64,000 nt of DNA from Vanilla planifolia (taxonomy: Eukaryota > Streptophyta > Magnoliopsida > Asparagales > Orchidaceae). Position 1 is the first letter of the stretch. Each line of letters begins with the position of its first letter. Shown here piece by piece: positions 47,061 through 62,159 of this stretch. The position numbers were made by a program, and so were the translations under genes. Where the stretch lies: positions 8,565,527 through 8,629,526 of the forward strand of contig CM043870.1 of NCBI GenBank assembly GCA_023846275.1, read 5' to 3'. Below the pieces are notes generated by a model. It did no database searches. It saw only the letters and a program-made list of their open reading frames with translations, and had not been told where the DNA came from.

Positions 47061-49899
47061 TAAAATTGTTTCCACTAGATGATATAATTGGTTGTATTTC
47101 ACTTGTTGTTTATACAATTAACCATGCTGTATTGGTTTACTTTGTCATCATTTATGTATCTTCTATTGTATAACTTCTATATAAACACAAAATATGAGAG
47201 AAACATCACACTAGAATCTAACAATCCAAGGGGAACCAACTGGATTCTTACTATAACATAGATTTCTTTGCTTATTCGTTGCACTTGTGCATGGGAAGTT
47301 ATAAGATGTAGCTCTTATGCAATGTTCTTTAGCATTATGGATGCATGTTCTTTCTTGAGCTATTGCCTTCACTTAATTGAAAACTAATATTCCTTAGTTC
47401 TATCCTTTGTTTTATTGGAATAATTTTTCTTTTTTTGATTGTTGTTGTAAAGATTGTACATGAAATTCGCTTATTACTACACTTATCTCAGCTTGTTATA
47501 TGTTGAAAGATGTATATCATGTTCTTGTGCTATATTTTAAGCATGGGCTGATTATATTTTGGTAAAACTACATAGTTATATTGATGTTTAAGTTATTGAA
47601 CATCAATGTTATTTACTAAATTAGCTACATTCTTATGCACAAATGCTTCAATTATAAACCCTTGGTTTGATAGAATAAACTTCCCTTCATGCTATTTTTT
47701 ACTTGTGTGTTATTCATTGATGCATGAAAAAAAGAGAGAGAGGAACATGTACGTATTCATTACATTCTAAGGTTCCTTTATTTGAAGGATATACATGTAG
47801 TGGGAGCATTTGTTTGTGCTTATTTGTTTAATACCTTTTTCATTTTAATATTTTTTTAATGGTTTTGTCATTATCAAAAAAGAAAGATTATTGTACCATT
47901 GAGTTTGATGATCATAAAATCAAGCTTAAGTGGACTAATAAATGTTTGAGTAGTTGTGAAGTTACAGCAAGAGTTAGTAGATGAAGTGAGTGCTAATGAG
48001 TAGGGAACACATTCCTTCGAATGGAATGAAGCTCAAAGACCTTTACTCATGGAGTGGTTCAACTTGCAAAATTTGGATCCATGGCATCAAGCTCTCTATG
48101 GCATGATTAAATCACTTGGAGTTGATCATTTACTACAATTACAATGCTTAGGATTCAAACCTTTTCCCTTTTGCAAAATGGTACTTAAGATTCTTTTCGT
48201 GAATGCATTCTTATGAAATCTTGTCCTTGAGTTATAGTCCATTAAAAATGCATTAGCACTTGAATAATGATAATATAATTTCTCTCTACATGAAACTCAA
48301 GTGTTTACATTGAAGAAATCATCTTTATATAAGCATTTTTGTTGACTGACTTATGGTAGTACAATACAATGTTAGTTATTGTACATTTATGATCTTTTGC
48401 ATTGTTTATATTCTAAGTTGAACTTGAATCTACATAGTCATTATAGACTTTTGTACCCTCTTCACATTGATATTATGGTTTGTTAAGATAAGACTCAAAA
48501 GAATAGACCCAAATCATACCATGTATTACTAGAGTATGATTTTTGTTTTTATTCTATGTTCTAAGATTTATTGTTTTTCATTCACATATAATAATTGTGT
48601 CTTATGTGTATAGTAATTTTCATCCTTCAAAATTGAGGCAATCAACTAGGTAATTTTGTATTAAGCATATATGATGTTCATTGTGCTTGTAAGATTTCTA
48701 GTATAACTATGAATGATTAAGTGAGCATTGGTCATACATGGTATCATCCATGTATGAGCCAATAATCTTTTTTGTGTATTTGTATAAATTTTATATAGTA
48801 TAATTTAGAGTAGTATGTCATACTTGTATGATATATTTCCTTCATAAAATAATTGAGATGCCTTAAGGCTAAAAATACTAGCTTGTCGTCATACACAAAT
48901 GATTAAGCACATTATACGAGTCTAGCCAAATCATCATTTAATTATGTGTTGTTCACTCTCAGTGAATATCATCATATTTGTATGACCTCACATTATACAA
49001 AAATTGTTTGACATCTTGACACTTGGTGAAGTAAATTATCATATGATGGTGATGAACTAATCAAACTTGACTTAAAAATGAATATAACATATATGTAAGA
49101 TCCTAGCAATCATCTAGTATGATGGACTAAAAGCTTAATTTTAGTATTTAGAACTTTCACCGTACAATTTGATGTTTATTATTGTACTTGCATGATAAAT
49201 CTTTAGTAACTTAAATACACTAGTTCTAATGATGCGTCATTGGGGCAATCTTGGTCTATCGTTTATCAGTTGTGCATGATCTTAATATCACACTAGTATC
49301 TTCTGATGCAAGTCTCATAATAACTATGTTGATCATCTTGGAAATATAATTCTAACCATCTCACTTTTCTTAAATTATCTTAAATATTTAGGAAGTGTAA
49401 ATAAGAGTGCTCTTGAAGCATGAAAGGTTGATGTTCTTAAGTGAAAATCAATCTATGATTGAAAGTGAAATGATGTTGCACTCATCACTTGATTGTAGCA
49501 TTTGTGAATCACTAGAAATATGTTTCTATTTAGCGCTCATCATTCTTTAATAGATTCTTATTATTATCATCTTTTAAATTCATTTAGCTTTTGTGCCATT
49601 ATTGCTTGAATGTCAAAGGTAAAAGTTGTTGTATTAATCAATTTTAAGTGGTGTAAGTAGTATTATTTTAGCAATTGTGATTGTTCCAAAATGTTAGCAT
49701 TTCATGGCCATGGTTGTTCTATAATTGCAAGATTAGTTAAGCTACAATTGTAAGGGTTTATGGCATACCCTTTAGTTTTCAAAAGGCTTATGTTAATTAA
49801 AGACTACTTTGGTTGACAAGGAGGGGATTTAAGTCGTGTTAGTAGTCAAACCACTAGAAAATCCATTATACACTATTAAATTTTGTTATTCATTTCACT

Positions 49900-51122
<1,223 letters not shown>

Positions 51123-51399
51123 GTAACTAAATAAAATAAGAAGAAAGCACAAAAAGAGAGATAAATCAAGTAGAATCTAGAAACATTAAACGAAAAAAAA
51201 TTGATTAACAATCATATAATCAAAATAATCTAGTTTAGTGACCTACATCATTGTTTCAACCTAAAAAGGGCATAACTTGGATTTCTACTATCCTTTACTA
51301 GACTTCAGGTAGGTGTTCAAGTTGGATGTTTGCATAGGGATAGAGTGATTAATCAATTCCATATAATCCCTCCCATTCACTTTTCTAGGGGATCAAATC

Positions 51400-52400
51400 A
51401 AATAATAGATAGGAATTGGCTTAAACAAATTAATAAAGTTTTGATGGGATAGCGTATCTAAAGGATGGGGTGGTACCAATGAAAATCTTAATTTTGGATG
51501 ATGTATTGATTTATGATGGAAGACTCACAATCTTATACATTTTAGATAATTGTGAACTAGTGATACTACCTTAAGAGAGTTTGTGGAGTATTTTAAATGG
51601 TACTATATTCCTTTATTTATTAAGAAATATATGCCTGAGGAGTTGGCACATCTTACCTAGAAGAATAAATTATAATAGAACTAGTGCATCAATTTATGAC
51701 TTTATCCACATGTGCTCTAGGCATGTTTGGCATAGAAGAAGAAAGTTATTTTTTGTTTAAAGATTTAAGAATACAATTAAATATACATTGATCACTATAT
51801 GAACCATAAATTACACAAAGTTAATAGATAATGCCAGATTGATTGAATAAGATTAGTTGGCTTTAGAATCTTAACAAGAAGTTAGTAAAAAGAAAAATGG
51901 CTTTGTAAGAGATAAAAGTAGCTTTTATTTCTAGATAAGTTTTGGAAATGCTAAAGGGAATAACAAGTTTAATAGAATTACATTTTGTAGGTTAAGATTA
52001 AGAGCTAATAGTAGTAGTTTAGTATGGATTCTAGTGAAAGTGTACTTAGATGTACTATGTTAAAAATATCATAGGGGCATTTGTTTGTTTAATTGCGGGG
52101 TGATTGGCCATATACTTGGTTGCATCCTTGTGTTGGGGTACTATCTGAGAAGGCAATTGTATCCTAGGTTGTTGGTAATGGTGTATTGGAAGAAGTGGAT
52201 GTGTTATAGTTTTTATGATGTTAGTGGTTTTAACAGAAGTTCATAGATTTTTGGATGTTATTATAAGCACCCTATATTTACAATATAATTTGATTATGGA
52301 GTTTCCCATTCTTTTATATCATATTATATGCTTAAAAAATAATTTAATAAATTTAAAAATTAGAGAATCTATTATTAGTTTGTTTTTAATTTAAACTTTC
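51400..52400 (+). pseudogene. Ty3/Gypsy gag and protease fragment, plus strand
   Basis: The gag core near 51560-51640 reads TTLREFVEYFKWYYIPLFIK then KYMPEELAHLT. A zinc knuckle near 52080-52125 reads LFNCGVIGHILGC, which keeps the second Cys, the His and the last Cys. A protease site near 52270-52315 reads FDYGVSHSFIS (DSG changed to DYG). Nothing like RT follows; recognisable coding ends near 52400. It may belong with the LTR at 56500-57515, split by the LINE at 53720-56460. Confidence 0.65.
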
Positions 52401-53720
52401 TTGCCAAACTTAAGACTTAGTGCATCACTTCCTATGCATAAAGAGGTTGAGGTATTATCTATAGCAAAATCTTACAAAAAAGAGGAAGAGGAGATATTAA
52501 GCTTCAAAACAAAGAGATGAAGGCAATACTGAGTCCATTGCCTTCATAATCCATAAGCTAAATTACATCACCACTTGTTGGAAACATTGATTAACCAATG
52601 TTGAGAACATCAGATTTGATAAGATATAGAAGCTGTCTGAGAATACATTACTGCAATAGTTTATAATACCATGAACATATTTTATGGGATGGTAGTTGAA
52701 CTATCCAAGAAACTGTAGTCCCCAATGGTAGAGTGATAGAGGTACATATAACCTACTATTGATCAATTTGAGATTGTAAACTAAGTAGTTGAGAGTCATA
52801 GTTTATGTAGGGTACCAAAATATAAATGATTAGATATGTCTGAATAGTGATTTAGACTTATCTATATGGATAATGACCACCATAAAGAATCAAATTAATT
52901 TGATGGAGACATCAAAGTTGTCCGATAAATGAGGTAGGAGGTTGACACATTGTACATGGCTGATGCATAGTTGGCCACATAGTCATGTGGTTTATAGTTT
53001 ACCATGAATGTAAACTGACAAGCAAGACCGATGAGATCATTAGGGTAGGATGACTAACAATAACTCATGAATTAGCATGTACTAGTTCAATCTAATATGA
53101 TGAGTGGTTGTAGTAAAATGATCTCAAGAAGTGGGGTTCCGCATCTTACATAGACATAGTTAAAGCAAAATTAGAGAGAATGGACATGAAACAAAGACTT
53201 TTCAAATAAGAATCATAAAAGACATTGAATAATTTGATATGTAGTAATGCACTTTACAATAGAACCCTCATAAGTGTATCTGATGATCTACCATATGAAT
53301 TAGTTTAATGTGTTGCATAATGTATGTCTAAATGAAGCTTAGCAAGTTTTCCATGGGGGATTGATTATGAATAGTATGTATGATGAAGAGAATAGAGAAT
53401 TATGATGATTAATTGACATATAATATGACAATTAATTTGATAATATTTGGATTTGCAGGGAACATAATGACATAAATGAGTAATTTTAATCAGTCATTAT
53501 AGAAAAGATCCTAATTTGTGATATCCCTTGCATGGCTGGACTGATGGATTTCTATCAATTGGCTGTGAAGAGATCCTTGTGGTTGGAAGTAAAAACTTGA
53601 ACTACAAATTACTTGGAATTGGCTTCAAGGGGGAATACTTGGAGGATCCTAAACAAATAAGAAGTGACATGATTAATCACCATTGAAGAGCATCTTAGTT
53701 TACCTTCAAAAAAACCTATT
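52400..53720. other. Unassigned sequence
   Basis: No domain-bearing frame and no repeat partner found within the window. The base composition is like the surrounding element remnants. Confidence 0.4.
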
Positions 53721-56460
53721 GTCTAAATTGATCAATATCAATAATCTAATAAGGACTTTTGACCATCCACTACTTGTTAATTTTTTTGAACTGCACCTTC
53801 GTACAAATAAAATGAACCCCTAGCTTTTGCTTAATCCAGTTCTATACTTTGTTGATAATAAGGTAATCCATGAAAAAATGGACTAGATCATCTTCATTAA
53901 TAAGTGGATATCTAAAGGGAAGAAGTAAACCAAACTTACCTTAAGATAGTGAAATGTAATGTTTAGTTAAATAACCACCCTAAAAGGATAGACATTTTGA
54001 TTAGGATATGCTTGTTTTAGAAATTTGTTGATTCAATCTTAGTGGGATTTACTTCTCGTAGCCTATTATATGCCTCTCTTATGCAAAACTACTTAGTAAC
54101 TAGTAGAGAATAGAGGAAGCTTTGCATATTATTAGATTTCAATAGCTCTACACCTTGAAAAAAAATTATACAATTTTAACATTCTACACCACATTGAAGA
54201 TTTTTCAACCATTATTTTAAGGAGAAGATTTTTTTGGATAGATAGAATATCTAGCTCTAATGAAGCATGCCCATAAGAAATTAGAAAAATAGTATGACCA
54301 CTAGAGTTTATGTGTAACTATTTTGACTTTTCTTGCAATTTTCCTCAACCCCAATGCATTTTCCTTAACTAGAAATGTAATGTTCTTCCAAGATGTCCAA
54401 TGATGCCCATTAATTCAAGCCAACAAACCTATTAATTATTTTATTAATATGAAGTTGATATATGGACACATTATTCCTTTCCTTGAATATTATATTACCT
54501 AAATACTTGAAGGGAAAAGTTTCTTTTAGCAAATTAAGTTAGCTTCCTAATGAGATTTGATTTCTACTTTGATATATTGTATGTGGTTATAAACATGAAC
54601 TTTTACTTGTTAATGCTTTTAGATGAATTTATAAGATTTGTGCTTAATGACTTCCTTACTGAAATGAATATTACTATGTCATCAACAAAATATAAGTGAG
54701 TGATAAGTAAGCACCCTCTAATTGTAAGAAAAGCATCAATTTTTCCTTATTAGTACTACACCTTAATTTCTTGATTTAAATCTTTTGTTGCCATTGTAAA
54801 GGAGTGAAGAAAGGTGGTCTCCTTGCTTTACCCCATGACTAGCTTTGAAGAAACCATGAGGACTACCATTTATCTGCATTGAAAACCTACTAAATTGGAG
54901 ATAATTCTTTGCCAACAATATGAAATGCTTATGGAACCCTAATACATCTAACAAATCAAGAAGGAAACCTCAATTAAGGCATTCAAAAGATGCTTGTATA
55001 TTTAATTTAATGATGAGATGGTGGCCCCTATATTATTGGTTGATGTAGTTAACCATTTCTTGTTCCATGAGAATGTTTTCTCCAATTGTGCTTTCCTTAA
55101 CAAAACTTGTCAATTTAGGAGAGAAAATTTCCCAAAAATTTTTGGAGAATCTATTGTTTAGTACTTAAGTAAAGATTTTGCTTAAAAACTTGTATAAGTT
55201 AATAGGTTAAAACTTCTTAAAAATGTAAGGTAAATTCAATTTATAAATTGGTACTATCTTGATGCTTGTGATAGACTAAGGGATAAAGCCCCCCTCCTTA
55301 AGAAATCTTGACTAGCACCCAACAAGTTCTGTACAATGATGTATTGGAATTGTTTGTAAAATTATTCTGTGAATCTATTTGGACCCATTAAGCTATCACA
55401 ATTCAATCATTCCACTACACTCTTAACTTGTTCCATGGTTACCTTTTATATGAGTGAATCATTCTGATCTTATGTTTTAAGATAGAGGAATATCTTGCAA
55501 TAGAGTTAAAAGGGCCTCATCATTTCTTGTCTCGTTTAGGTTAGATAATAGAGTTTGATAGTATTTAACAACCTTAGATTTTATTTGATGATATCCTTCA
55601 CTCTATATGCTTTCTTTTTTTTAACTTATTAGTTGATAAATTTGCTCTTTTAGCCATAAAGAACGAAAAAATTTTTGTGTTTTAGCCACCTTCCACTATC
55701 CACTTTGCTCATGCTTTTTGTTTTCAATAAAGTTCCACTTGAGCCTAACATCTAATAAGACCTACTTATGCCTTAAACCACTTTGTTCTATTATCCTTTG
55801 ATGAAGTATTGACATATTTTTCTTCCATGAACTTGACTGCCTCCTTTGTGACTTTGTGATTTTCAAATATCATACGAAATGATTCTTTATTCGATTATTT
55901 TAAGCATATTTTTGGCATTCTTAAGCTCCAAATCTAAATTTTTTTATGCTGTTATGAGAGGGTTCTAGTTTTCTTTGATGGTATCTTTGAAGGTTTTGTA
56001 TTGTAACCATATGTGCATGCACTTAAATTGAAAAGGCTTATTTTGTTAAGAATTATGCACTTAAAGTACAATTGACATGTGATTTGATGTCAATCTGCTA
56101 AGGCATTGTATTTAAAAATAGAGAAACAAAGATGACCAACTTTCATTGCATAACAATTATATAATCACTTCCAAACTAGAACTCCATTCCTTTTAACATG
56201 CCAAGTAACGAAACTTCCTAAAACTTGTGATTGAATTAGAGATGCATTCTTAATGAACAATTGAATGTCTTATATAGCTTTGGTGTCTTGAGTGGCTGGA
56301 CCTAAGTACTCTTCCAAGTTTTTTATAATGATAAAATCACCTCCCACTAGGCAAAGGAAATTTAACGATGAAGAACCTTTAACAATAGAAACATCCTTGG
56401 ATATCTAGTGTATTTTGCATACATAATAAACATGAACATTCTTTTTTTTGAATTACCCAT
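53720..56460 (-). mobile_element. Third L1-type LINE remnant, minus strand
   Basis: On minus, an endonuclease piece lies near 56380-56150 (GGDFIIIKNLEEYLGPATQ, and SFVTWHVKRNGVLVWK further on, equivalent to the FTWxxxRxGxxxxWxRLDR block). An RT piece lies in the open stretch 54954-54763: QINGSPHGFFKASHGVKQGD then HLSSLLY, the conserved NGSP...GLRQGDPLSP block. It is more diverged from the other two LINEs than they are from each other. The 3' end is uncertain; 53720-54500 is too worn to assign. Confidence 0.65.
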
Positions 56461-56499
56461 ATTGCCCTTAATGAGAATGGACTGATCTAAATTACAATT

Positions 56500-57515
56500 A
56501 CTGAATGCCATTATAGATTATTGCAAGAGACTATGGATGTGCCAGAGTGCTTGTTAGAGTGTTGCATGGTTGATAAGGACTCATCCTAGAGTAGGCCAAT
56601 GTGATTGGACATTCCTATAAGGGAATGTCAAGCTATATGATGAGATAAGAGTACTAGACTTGCTTTAATGACCTCTTAGACTTGGATGGAGTGCAAGGTT
56701 ATTAGTGGGTTATTATGCTTTCTTTGGGTTGATTTTTATTTCATTAAGACTAGTTAGGCTTTGATAAATATGAAATACAGCCAGTCATTTTGGTTTTATG
56801 CATTGACTTGGCATGGTATTCTATGATACTTTTTTTATTTATTTGTTCATTATATTAATCATTTTACATATTATTATACTACTATATATATATATATTAT
56901 CAACAATATTTGAGGATTTTTTATTGGGCTTAGCTCAACCCATATATCATCTACAAGTGTAAGGAGTTAGTATCTAATACCATAGTTAGAGTGGAGGGGT
57001 TAGAGTCAGTATATTAGCAACTTTTTTTTACTTAGAAGTATCTTGTGATTTCATATTCTAGTTTTATTTATTATCAATATTGTTATTATTTATGTTGGAC
57101 AATGGACTATATAAAGTATTCTATGTTGGATTTCATTATCTATAGTTTATTTTATGCATAGTAGACTTGGTCTTTGAATGACTTTTAGGTGAATATTTAT
57201 ACGTATTATAGATCATGTGAGTATGTTTTTTGAGGTTGTGGGTTACTTTTGTACCTTGTACACACAAATATACTTTGGCAAGCTACTTAGCTTAGGGTAA
57301 ACTTATTTTTGAATTAACTATGTGACCAATTAAGATGTAGATATGGTTTATTTTAAGTGACATGCCATGAGCATGATGGTCATATTAGAACATCTTGACT
57401 CTCAACTTTAATGATAAGCTCAAGAAATGAAACATGGTAAGCCAAGTACTTTGATTGGTGCATAAGTCTGATTGCACTTCAGATTAAACTCCTACAAAAG
57501 GTGGGGTGTGACATA
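56500..57515 (+). repeat. Probable Gypsy LTR ending GGGGTGTGACATA
   Basis: The right end GGTGGGGTGTGACATA (about 57500-57515) mirrors the TGCGTCATGCCCCACCC end of the minus-strand Gypsy LTR at 4155, so it is an LTR 3' end in plus orientation. 56905-57020 parallels 35560-35690. Immediately to the right, a Copia RNase H remnant begins in mid-domain, so the LTR end looks like an insertion boundary. The left end was not found. Confidence 0.5.
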
Positions 57516-57640
57516 GTGTAACAATGATTTGTTTTTCACTTGACTCAAAGATCAAAGAATTGCCAAAAAAACAATGTACAAATTCTAGAAGTCTTCCTAT
57601 CTACTCTCAACTTGCACTGTTAGCATCATTATACATATCA
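57516..57640 (-). pseudogene. Copia RNase H fragment, cut at 57516
   Basis: Minus translation reads CKLRVDRKTSRIC, then FGNSLIFESSEKQIIVT, paralleling the DRKSTSG...SKKQ block at the start of Copia RNase H. The domain is cut shortly after this point. Confidence 0.6.
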
Positions 57641-57899
57641 ATCCTTGAGAAAATTTATTTTTAGGATACCTAATTCCAAGATTTTGTTTTCAATCAAACT
57701 TCAAAAAATCCTTTTAATTGCTTTTGTATATGGCTTCTTTGGGCATGATTGAAATATAGTACAAAATGCTAACCTAAATATAATGTATTGTTTACTAGCC
57801 ATTAAATACAACAATCATCATTTCTTTTCCCATCCCTTTCTCATTCTTTCCAATATAGTTGAAAGGCTCATGGGCATTGACATAAATTTAAGATTTTTA

Positions 57900-58603
57900 A
57901 CTAACAAATTTCTTTTGCATTTCCTTTAATTGTTTTATTTGTGAGATAAAGATTCCTTTAACATCTTATTTAACTTGAAAAACTAGAAAGCATGTTAATT
58001 CTCCTAAATAATCAACTTAGTAAATTCTTCATGTAATCCTTGATTAGTTGATCCAAAAATTATGTAATCAATATAAAAGTGTATTAAGAGAACTTCATCA
58101 ATTTGCTTTTTTACGAAAAAGGTCTTATCTATATTGGCCTTTCTAAAATCCTTATTGAGTAAATAATTACTTAGCTTCTCAAACGAAGCATGTCACACTT
58201 ATTTCAATCTTATTAGGTCTTTCTGTAGCTTATACATTTGATTTTGATACATGTAGTTCTCAAACCCTTTAGATCGATCAACGTACACTTCTTATTCAAT
58301 AATCTAATTTAAAAAGCATTTTTAACACGTAATTAAAGAAATGTAAAATCTTTAAAGTATGCAAAAACTAGTAGGAGCTAATTGCCTCTATTCTAAAAAT
58401 CAATGCAAAGTTTCTTCAATTTCCAAGCCTTCAAATTCATTGTATCCTTTAGCTACTAATCTTTCTTTATTACTTATTATAGTTACACTATTCTTTAATT
58501 TATTCTTAAAAATCCATTTGATTCCTAAAATGGAATGGCCTTGAGACATTTTTACCAGTTCCCACACGTCATTCTTATTAAACAAATTTAGATTTTCTTG
58601 CAT
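57900..58603 (-). pseudogene. Copia reverse transcriptase remnant
   Basis: 58603-58400 is open for 67 codons and starts MQENLNLFNKNDVWELVKM, with GIKWIFKNKLKN and NKERLVAKGYNEFEGL, the N-terminal RT block. Further on, near 58300-58030, come ENYMYQNQMYKLQKD-like, NIDKTFFVKKQIDEVLLIHF, and YIDYIIFGSTNQGLHEEFTK. The catalytic YVDD is YIDY, losing the second Asp. Stops lie between the parts. Confidence 0.8.
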
Positions 58604-58899
58604 TACTAATACAAAATTTCATTATCCAGGGATGCTCTAGTTTTTGTGGTTCAATTTTGAAAACAAAGGTTGCATTGATTATGCTCTTACATAAGGAAGG
58701 TCACGTTTGGACACCTGGAGATTAGTTTCTTATGACTAACTCTTTTGGGTGATTATTATTATAAACCAGTTCTTTTGTTCATTCTCTATTTTCTCATATT
58801 CATTTTGTTGATGAGATGTATCTTTCAAGCTCAATTTTTCAAAGTATTCAATTTATCCTATTTTTATTTTCCTTCTTTGATGCTAGAATCATCAGAAGG

Positions 58900-59700
58900 A
58901 TAACTTGCATAAACTTCTATACCATCATGGTCATTTTTATTAAATACTCTATACAATCTACTATGTGATGAATGAGTAAGAAATATCACTTCCATTGATT
59001 AACTATCTAGTTTCCTTACCTCTTATGTCTTAAAGTATTGCACATATAACAAAAAACATTAAGGTGAGTTAGTTTGGGATTTTATTATTCCAATATTTAT
59101 ATAAGGTCTTCATAATTATGGGTTGGATTGAAATTCTATTTAAAGTGAAACAAGATGTATTTTTGGCTTTAGCCGAAAAGGATTAAAGAAAGTTATATTA
59201 ATGTGACATAGTCTTCGACATCCCTATTAGTGGCCTATTCTTTGTTTATACTACACCATCTTATTGAGGAGCATAGGCTGACAAAATGTTTCTTTTATCA
59301 CTAATTCTTCGTAAAAGGTTTTAAAATTTTCATTGTCAAATTCCTTTCCATGATCACTATGTATGTGATTTATGAGTAGTCTCTTATTTACTTGAGTTTT
59401 CACAGCTAATCTTCTAAGACTTTTAAATGATTGATTTTCCTAGCTAAAAATAATAACTAGGTTTATATAGTACAATCATCTACTAAAAAAACCACATTTC
59501 TTTCCTTCTAAACAAGTCACTAGCTTTGGTCAAAATAACTCCATATGAATCAATTGTAGGGGGGACTTGAAGCCCTTCAATCATAGATTTAAAAGAACCT
59601 TTTGCATGTTTTCTTTTTTGACAAGAGTCTCACAAGGTTGCACCCTTGAAATTAAAATTGGGTAATCCTTTAATTAAATATAATTTGTATGCCTTGTGCA
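58900..59700 (-). pseudogene. Copia integrase remnant
   Basis: The clearest block, near 59365-59325 on minus, reads LLINHIHSDHGKEFDNENFK, equivalent to the RSDxGxEF block with the second catalytic Asp. It is followed by a QPMLLNKMV stretch where QQNGV is expected. Both flanks are worn. Confidence 0.7.
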
Positions 59701-59855
59701 TTGTAGGTAAACTAGCATGCTTTAGTCTTCTATACGATAAGCTTATTGATTCTACCTATGCCTTTAGACATAATTTTTTGACAATTTTTCTCATCCAAGT
59801 TGACTACATAAATTTTCCTCATTCTTCTTAACTAAGCAATGAGATGCATGAAAGA

Positions 59856-60074
59856 TCAATTAAATCCTTTAACATACAGTTGCCTAATATTGCATAAATT
59901 GTATTTTAACCCATCTACAAGTAATAATCTATCAATAATGTGAGATTGGTAAATATCTATTCTTCCAACTACTCTGATTCTTTCCATTGAATGGTCTCCT
60001 AATGTTACAAATTCATCATCCTTCATTTTTAAGCTCAACAATTTTGTCTTATCTTTAGTATGTTTCTTGAGCAT
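59856..60074 (-). pseudogene. Copia protease/pre-integrase remnant, open for 72 codons
   Basis: It contains EFVTLGDHSMERIRVVGRID, then LLLVDGLKYNLCNIRQLYVK, corresponding to the FGD...G.G and LLVDGLKHNLLSISQLCDKG blocks between the Copia protease and the GAG-pre-integrase domain. Confidence 0.75.
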
Positions 60075-60699
60075 CCATTATCAAGGTCTTAGTTTTCTTC
60101 TTTTATTTCCCATTGAAGGTATACCTATAAAATAAAATATGTAAATTTAAGATTTGGGGAACTTAACTAGTTTGGGTTGATGTAGATTAGTTCTAATGTT
60201 ATTCTTAATTAATCTTATGGCAAACCAAGAAAAACAATAAGTATTCATCTCAATTAAATTTTTATTGGGAAAATAAATGACATACGTCTATGTTTATAAC
60301 AATTATGACATTGTATATCAAGAATTGACTTGTAAAACCAAGAATGATTTACAAAAGAAGATCTCCTATTTTTTTTGAAAAGAAATAGAAGAATGTTCTA
60401 CACAATCATTTAAATATCATGCATGCAATCACATAATAAAAGCAATTTCATTTTTCAAGTCTAAATTCTCTTAGAAAATGGAAATAGCCTTTGCAATAAA
60501 ATCTTTTACATTGATATAGAAGATTTTTGTTAAGCTTTGAAAGTTCACATAAACCTGAATACTAATTATGCTATAGGGTTAGTTTTTCATGAGATTCATG
60601 GAGGGCCTCAAATTCTATCTTCATAATTTTACATACATGCATTAATATTTCTTATTTCTTCTTCAAAGTTTTTATGCAAAAAGAGCATTAAAAGAGTAT

Positions 60700-61740
60700 C
60701 TTCTAGCTAATTTCAAGGTAATTCATGATCACTTACCTCTTGATGTTTTTATTCGTAGTATTGGGCCATTATGTATCGATTCACCTCTTGATCATGTTGC
60801 CTTGAGGATATGACTCCTTTAGATTAAAGGCACTCCAAGTTGTACCTTCTTTTTCTTTCAATTTATCTTCTCGTTAAGGCCCTCCAAACGTTTATGCTTG
60901 GGTTTCTTTCATCTAATGCAAATTTGTTCATCCTTCTCTTCCTCCTCCTGTGCATTCCTTCTTAAGGAGTTCCTATGACATGTGTTAGTGGGTAAACTTG
61001 TTGTTTGATTTCCTACCATTGTTTCTTGATACAAATATTCCAATCATTTAGTTAGTTAAGCTATTTCTTGCTCTTCATCTTCTTTAGAGGATCTGGAAGG
61101 TTGTGAAACATTCAAGGCAATTTATCTCTTCTTCTTTTGTTCACTCTCTTTCATCTCTTCATGTTGCTCATCTTTTATCATGAGTTATTAATGAACTCAT
61201 CAACACATGCAATGAACAAGTATTCAGTTCTTTTTCTTAAATGATCATAGTGACCTTCACACCTTATTCTTTAGGTATGCACATAAGAACTTTGCTCACC
61301 AATTCATAATTAGTAAAAGCTTTTCCAAGTGAGCAAAGATAATACAATATCTGTAAAATCTATTCATGTTAGAATTTCCTTTAATATTTTTCATTAAAAA
61401 TTATTCATACTCATGTGTAAGAATGATAATATGGGATTCCCATACCATACTATTTCCTTCATAAGCTATGATAACCTTATCCCAAATGTCCTTGGTAAGA
61501 TTATGCATACATGTCTTTTGTTGTGCACTTAAAGTATTACACCACTTGTTTGATGATGATAAAGATATTGTTTTAGTTTTACTAATAATTTCCTTGAGTT
61601 TTAAGATCATACACCTCAAATAAGGATTAATCAACTGAAGATCATGATCAAGTGATTCATGAAAGAATCTGCATCCAAAGACATGCAAAAGATTGTGTGG
61701 CCTTGCTCAAAGTAGGAGCAAATTACAAATCTTGGAGCCA
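60700..61740 (-). pseudogene. Copia gag remnant
   Basis: It may begin MAPRF near 61728. The 61688-61401 open stretch contains KWCNTLSAQQKTCMHNLTKD then IWDKVIIAYEGNSMVWESHI and ILTHEYE, matching the SxxEIWDxLxVTYEGTxQVKESKI...YE block of SIRE-type gag. Degraded sequence continues to about 60700; no zinc knuckle could be read. Confidence 0.7.
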
Positions 61741-61800
61741 TTGTTCCGTCTTTGATTTGAGTGGCTACTTATCAATAGCACATCATCTACATCTTATTTG

Positions 61801-62159
61801 ATTTAGAATTATCACATGATATTGATATAGCATAATTAGGATTGCATTTCATATTTACTTCATGCATTCTCATATTAAATCTCATATTAAGTTATTATGA
61901 TCTCTAAAATGACATTAGGACTTTGTTAAATACAACTTCATTAAGTCCTACACAAGTCTTAGTTTTGAAAAATCTAATTATTTAGAATTATGACATGATA
62001 TTGATATAGCATAATTAAGATTGCATTGCATATTTAATTCATGTATTCTCATATTACATCTCATATGTAGTTATTATGATCTCTAAAATGAAATTAGAAC
62101 TTTATTAAATATCACTTCATTAAGTCCTTCACAAGTCTTAGTTTTAAAAAAATCTAATT
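61801..62159 (+). repeat. Tandem duplication, 2 x about 179 bp
   Basis: 61801-61979 and 61980-62159 both start ATTTAGAATTATNACATGATATTGATATAGCATAATTA-like and end TAAAAA/GAAAAATCTAATT. They differ by roughly a dozen substitutions. The unit lies just upstream of the Copia gag and may be leader or LTR sequence. Confidence 0.9.

Larger units (their letters stand above)
57516..61750 (-). mobile_element. SIRE-like Copia element (gag-pol), minus strand, truncated
   Basis: In order on minus: gag (61740 to about 60700), protease/pre-integrase region (about 60080-59850), integrase (about 59700-58900), RT (58603 to about 57900) and RNase H to 57516, where it stops at a Gypsy LTR. Order and motifs are those of Copia, with the SIRE/Maximus flavour in RT (KGFENYMYQNQMYKL-like) and gag. 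Frames are broken. Confidence 0.75.
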
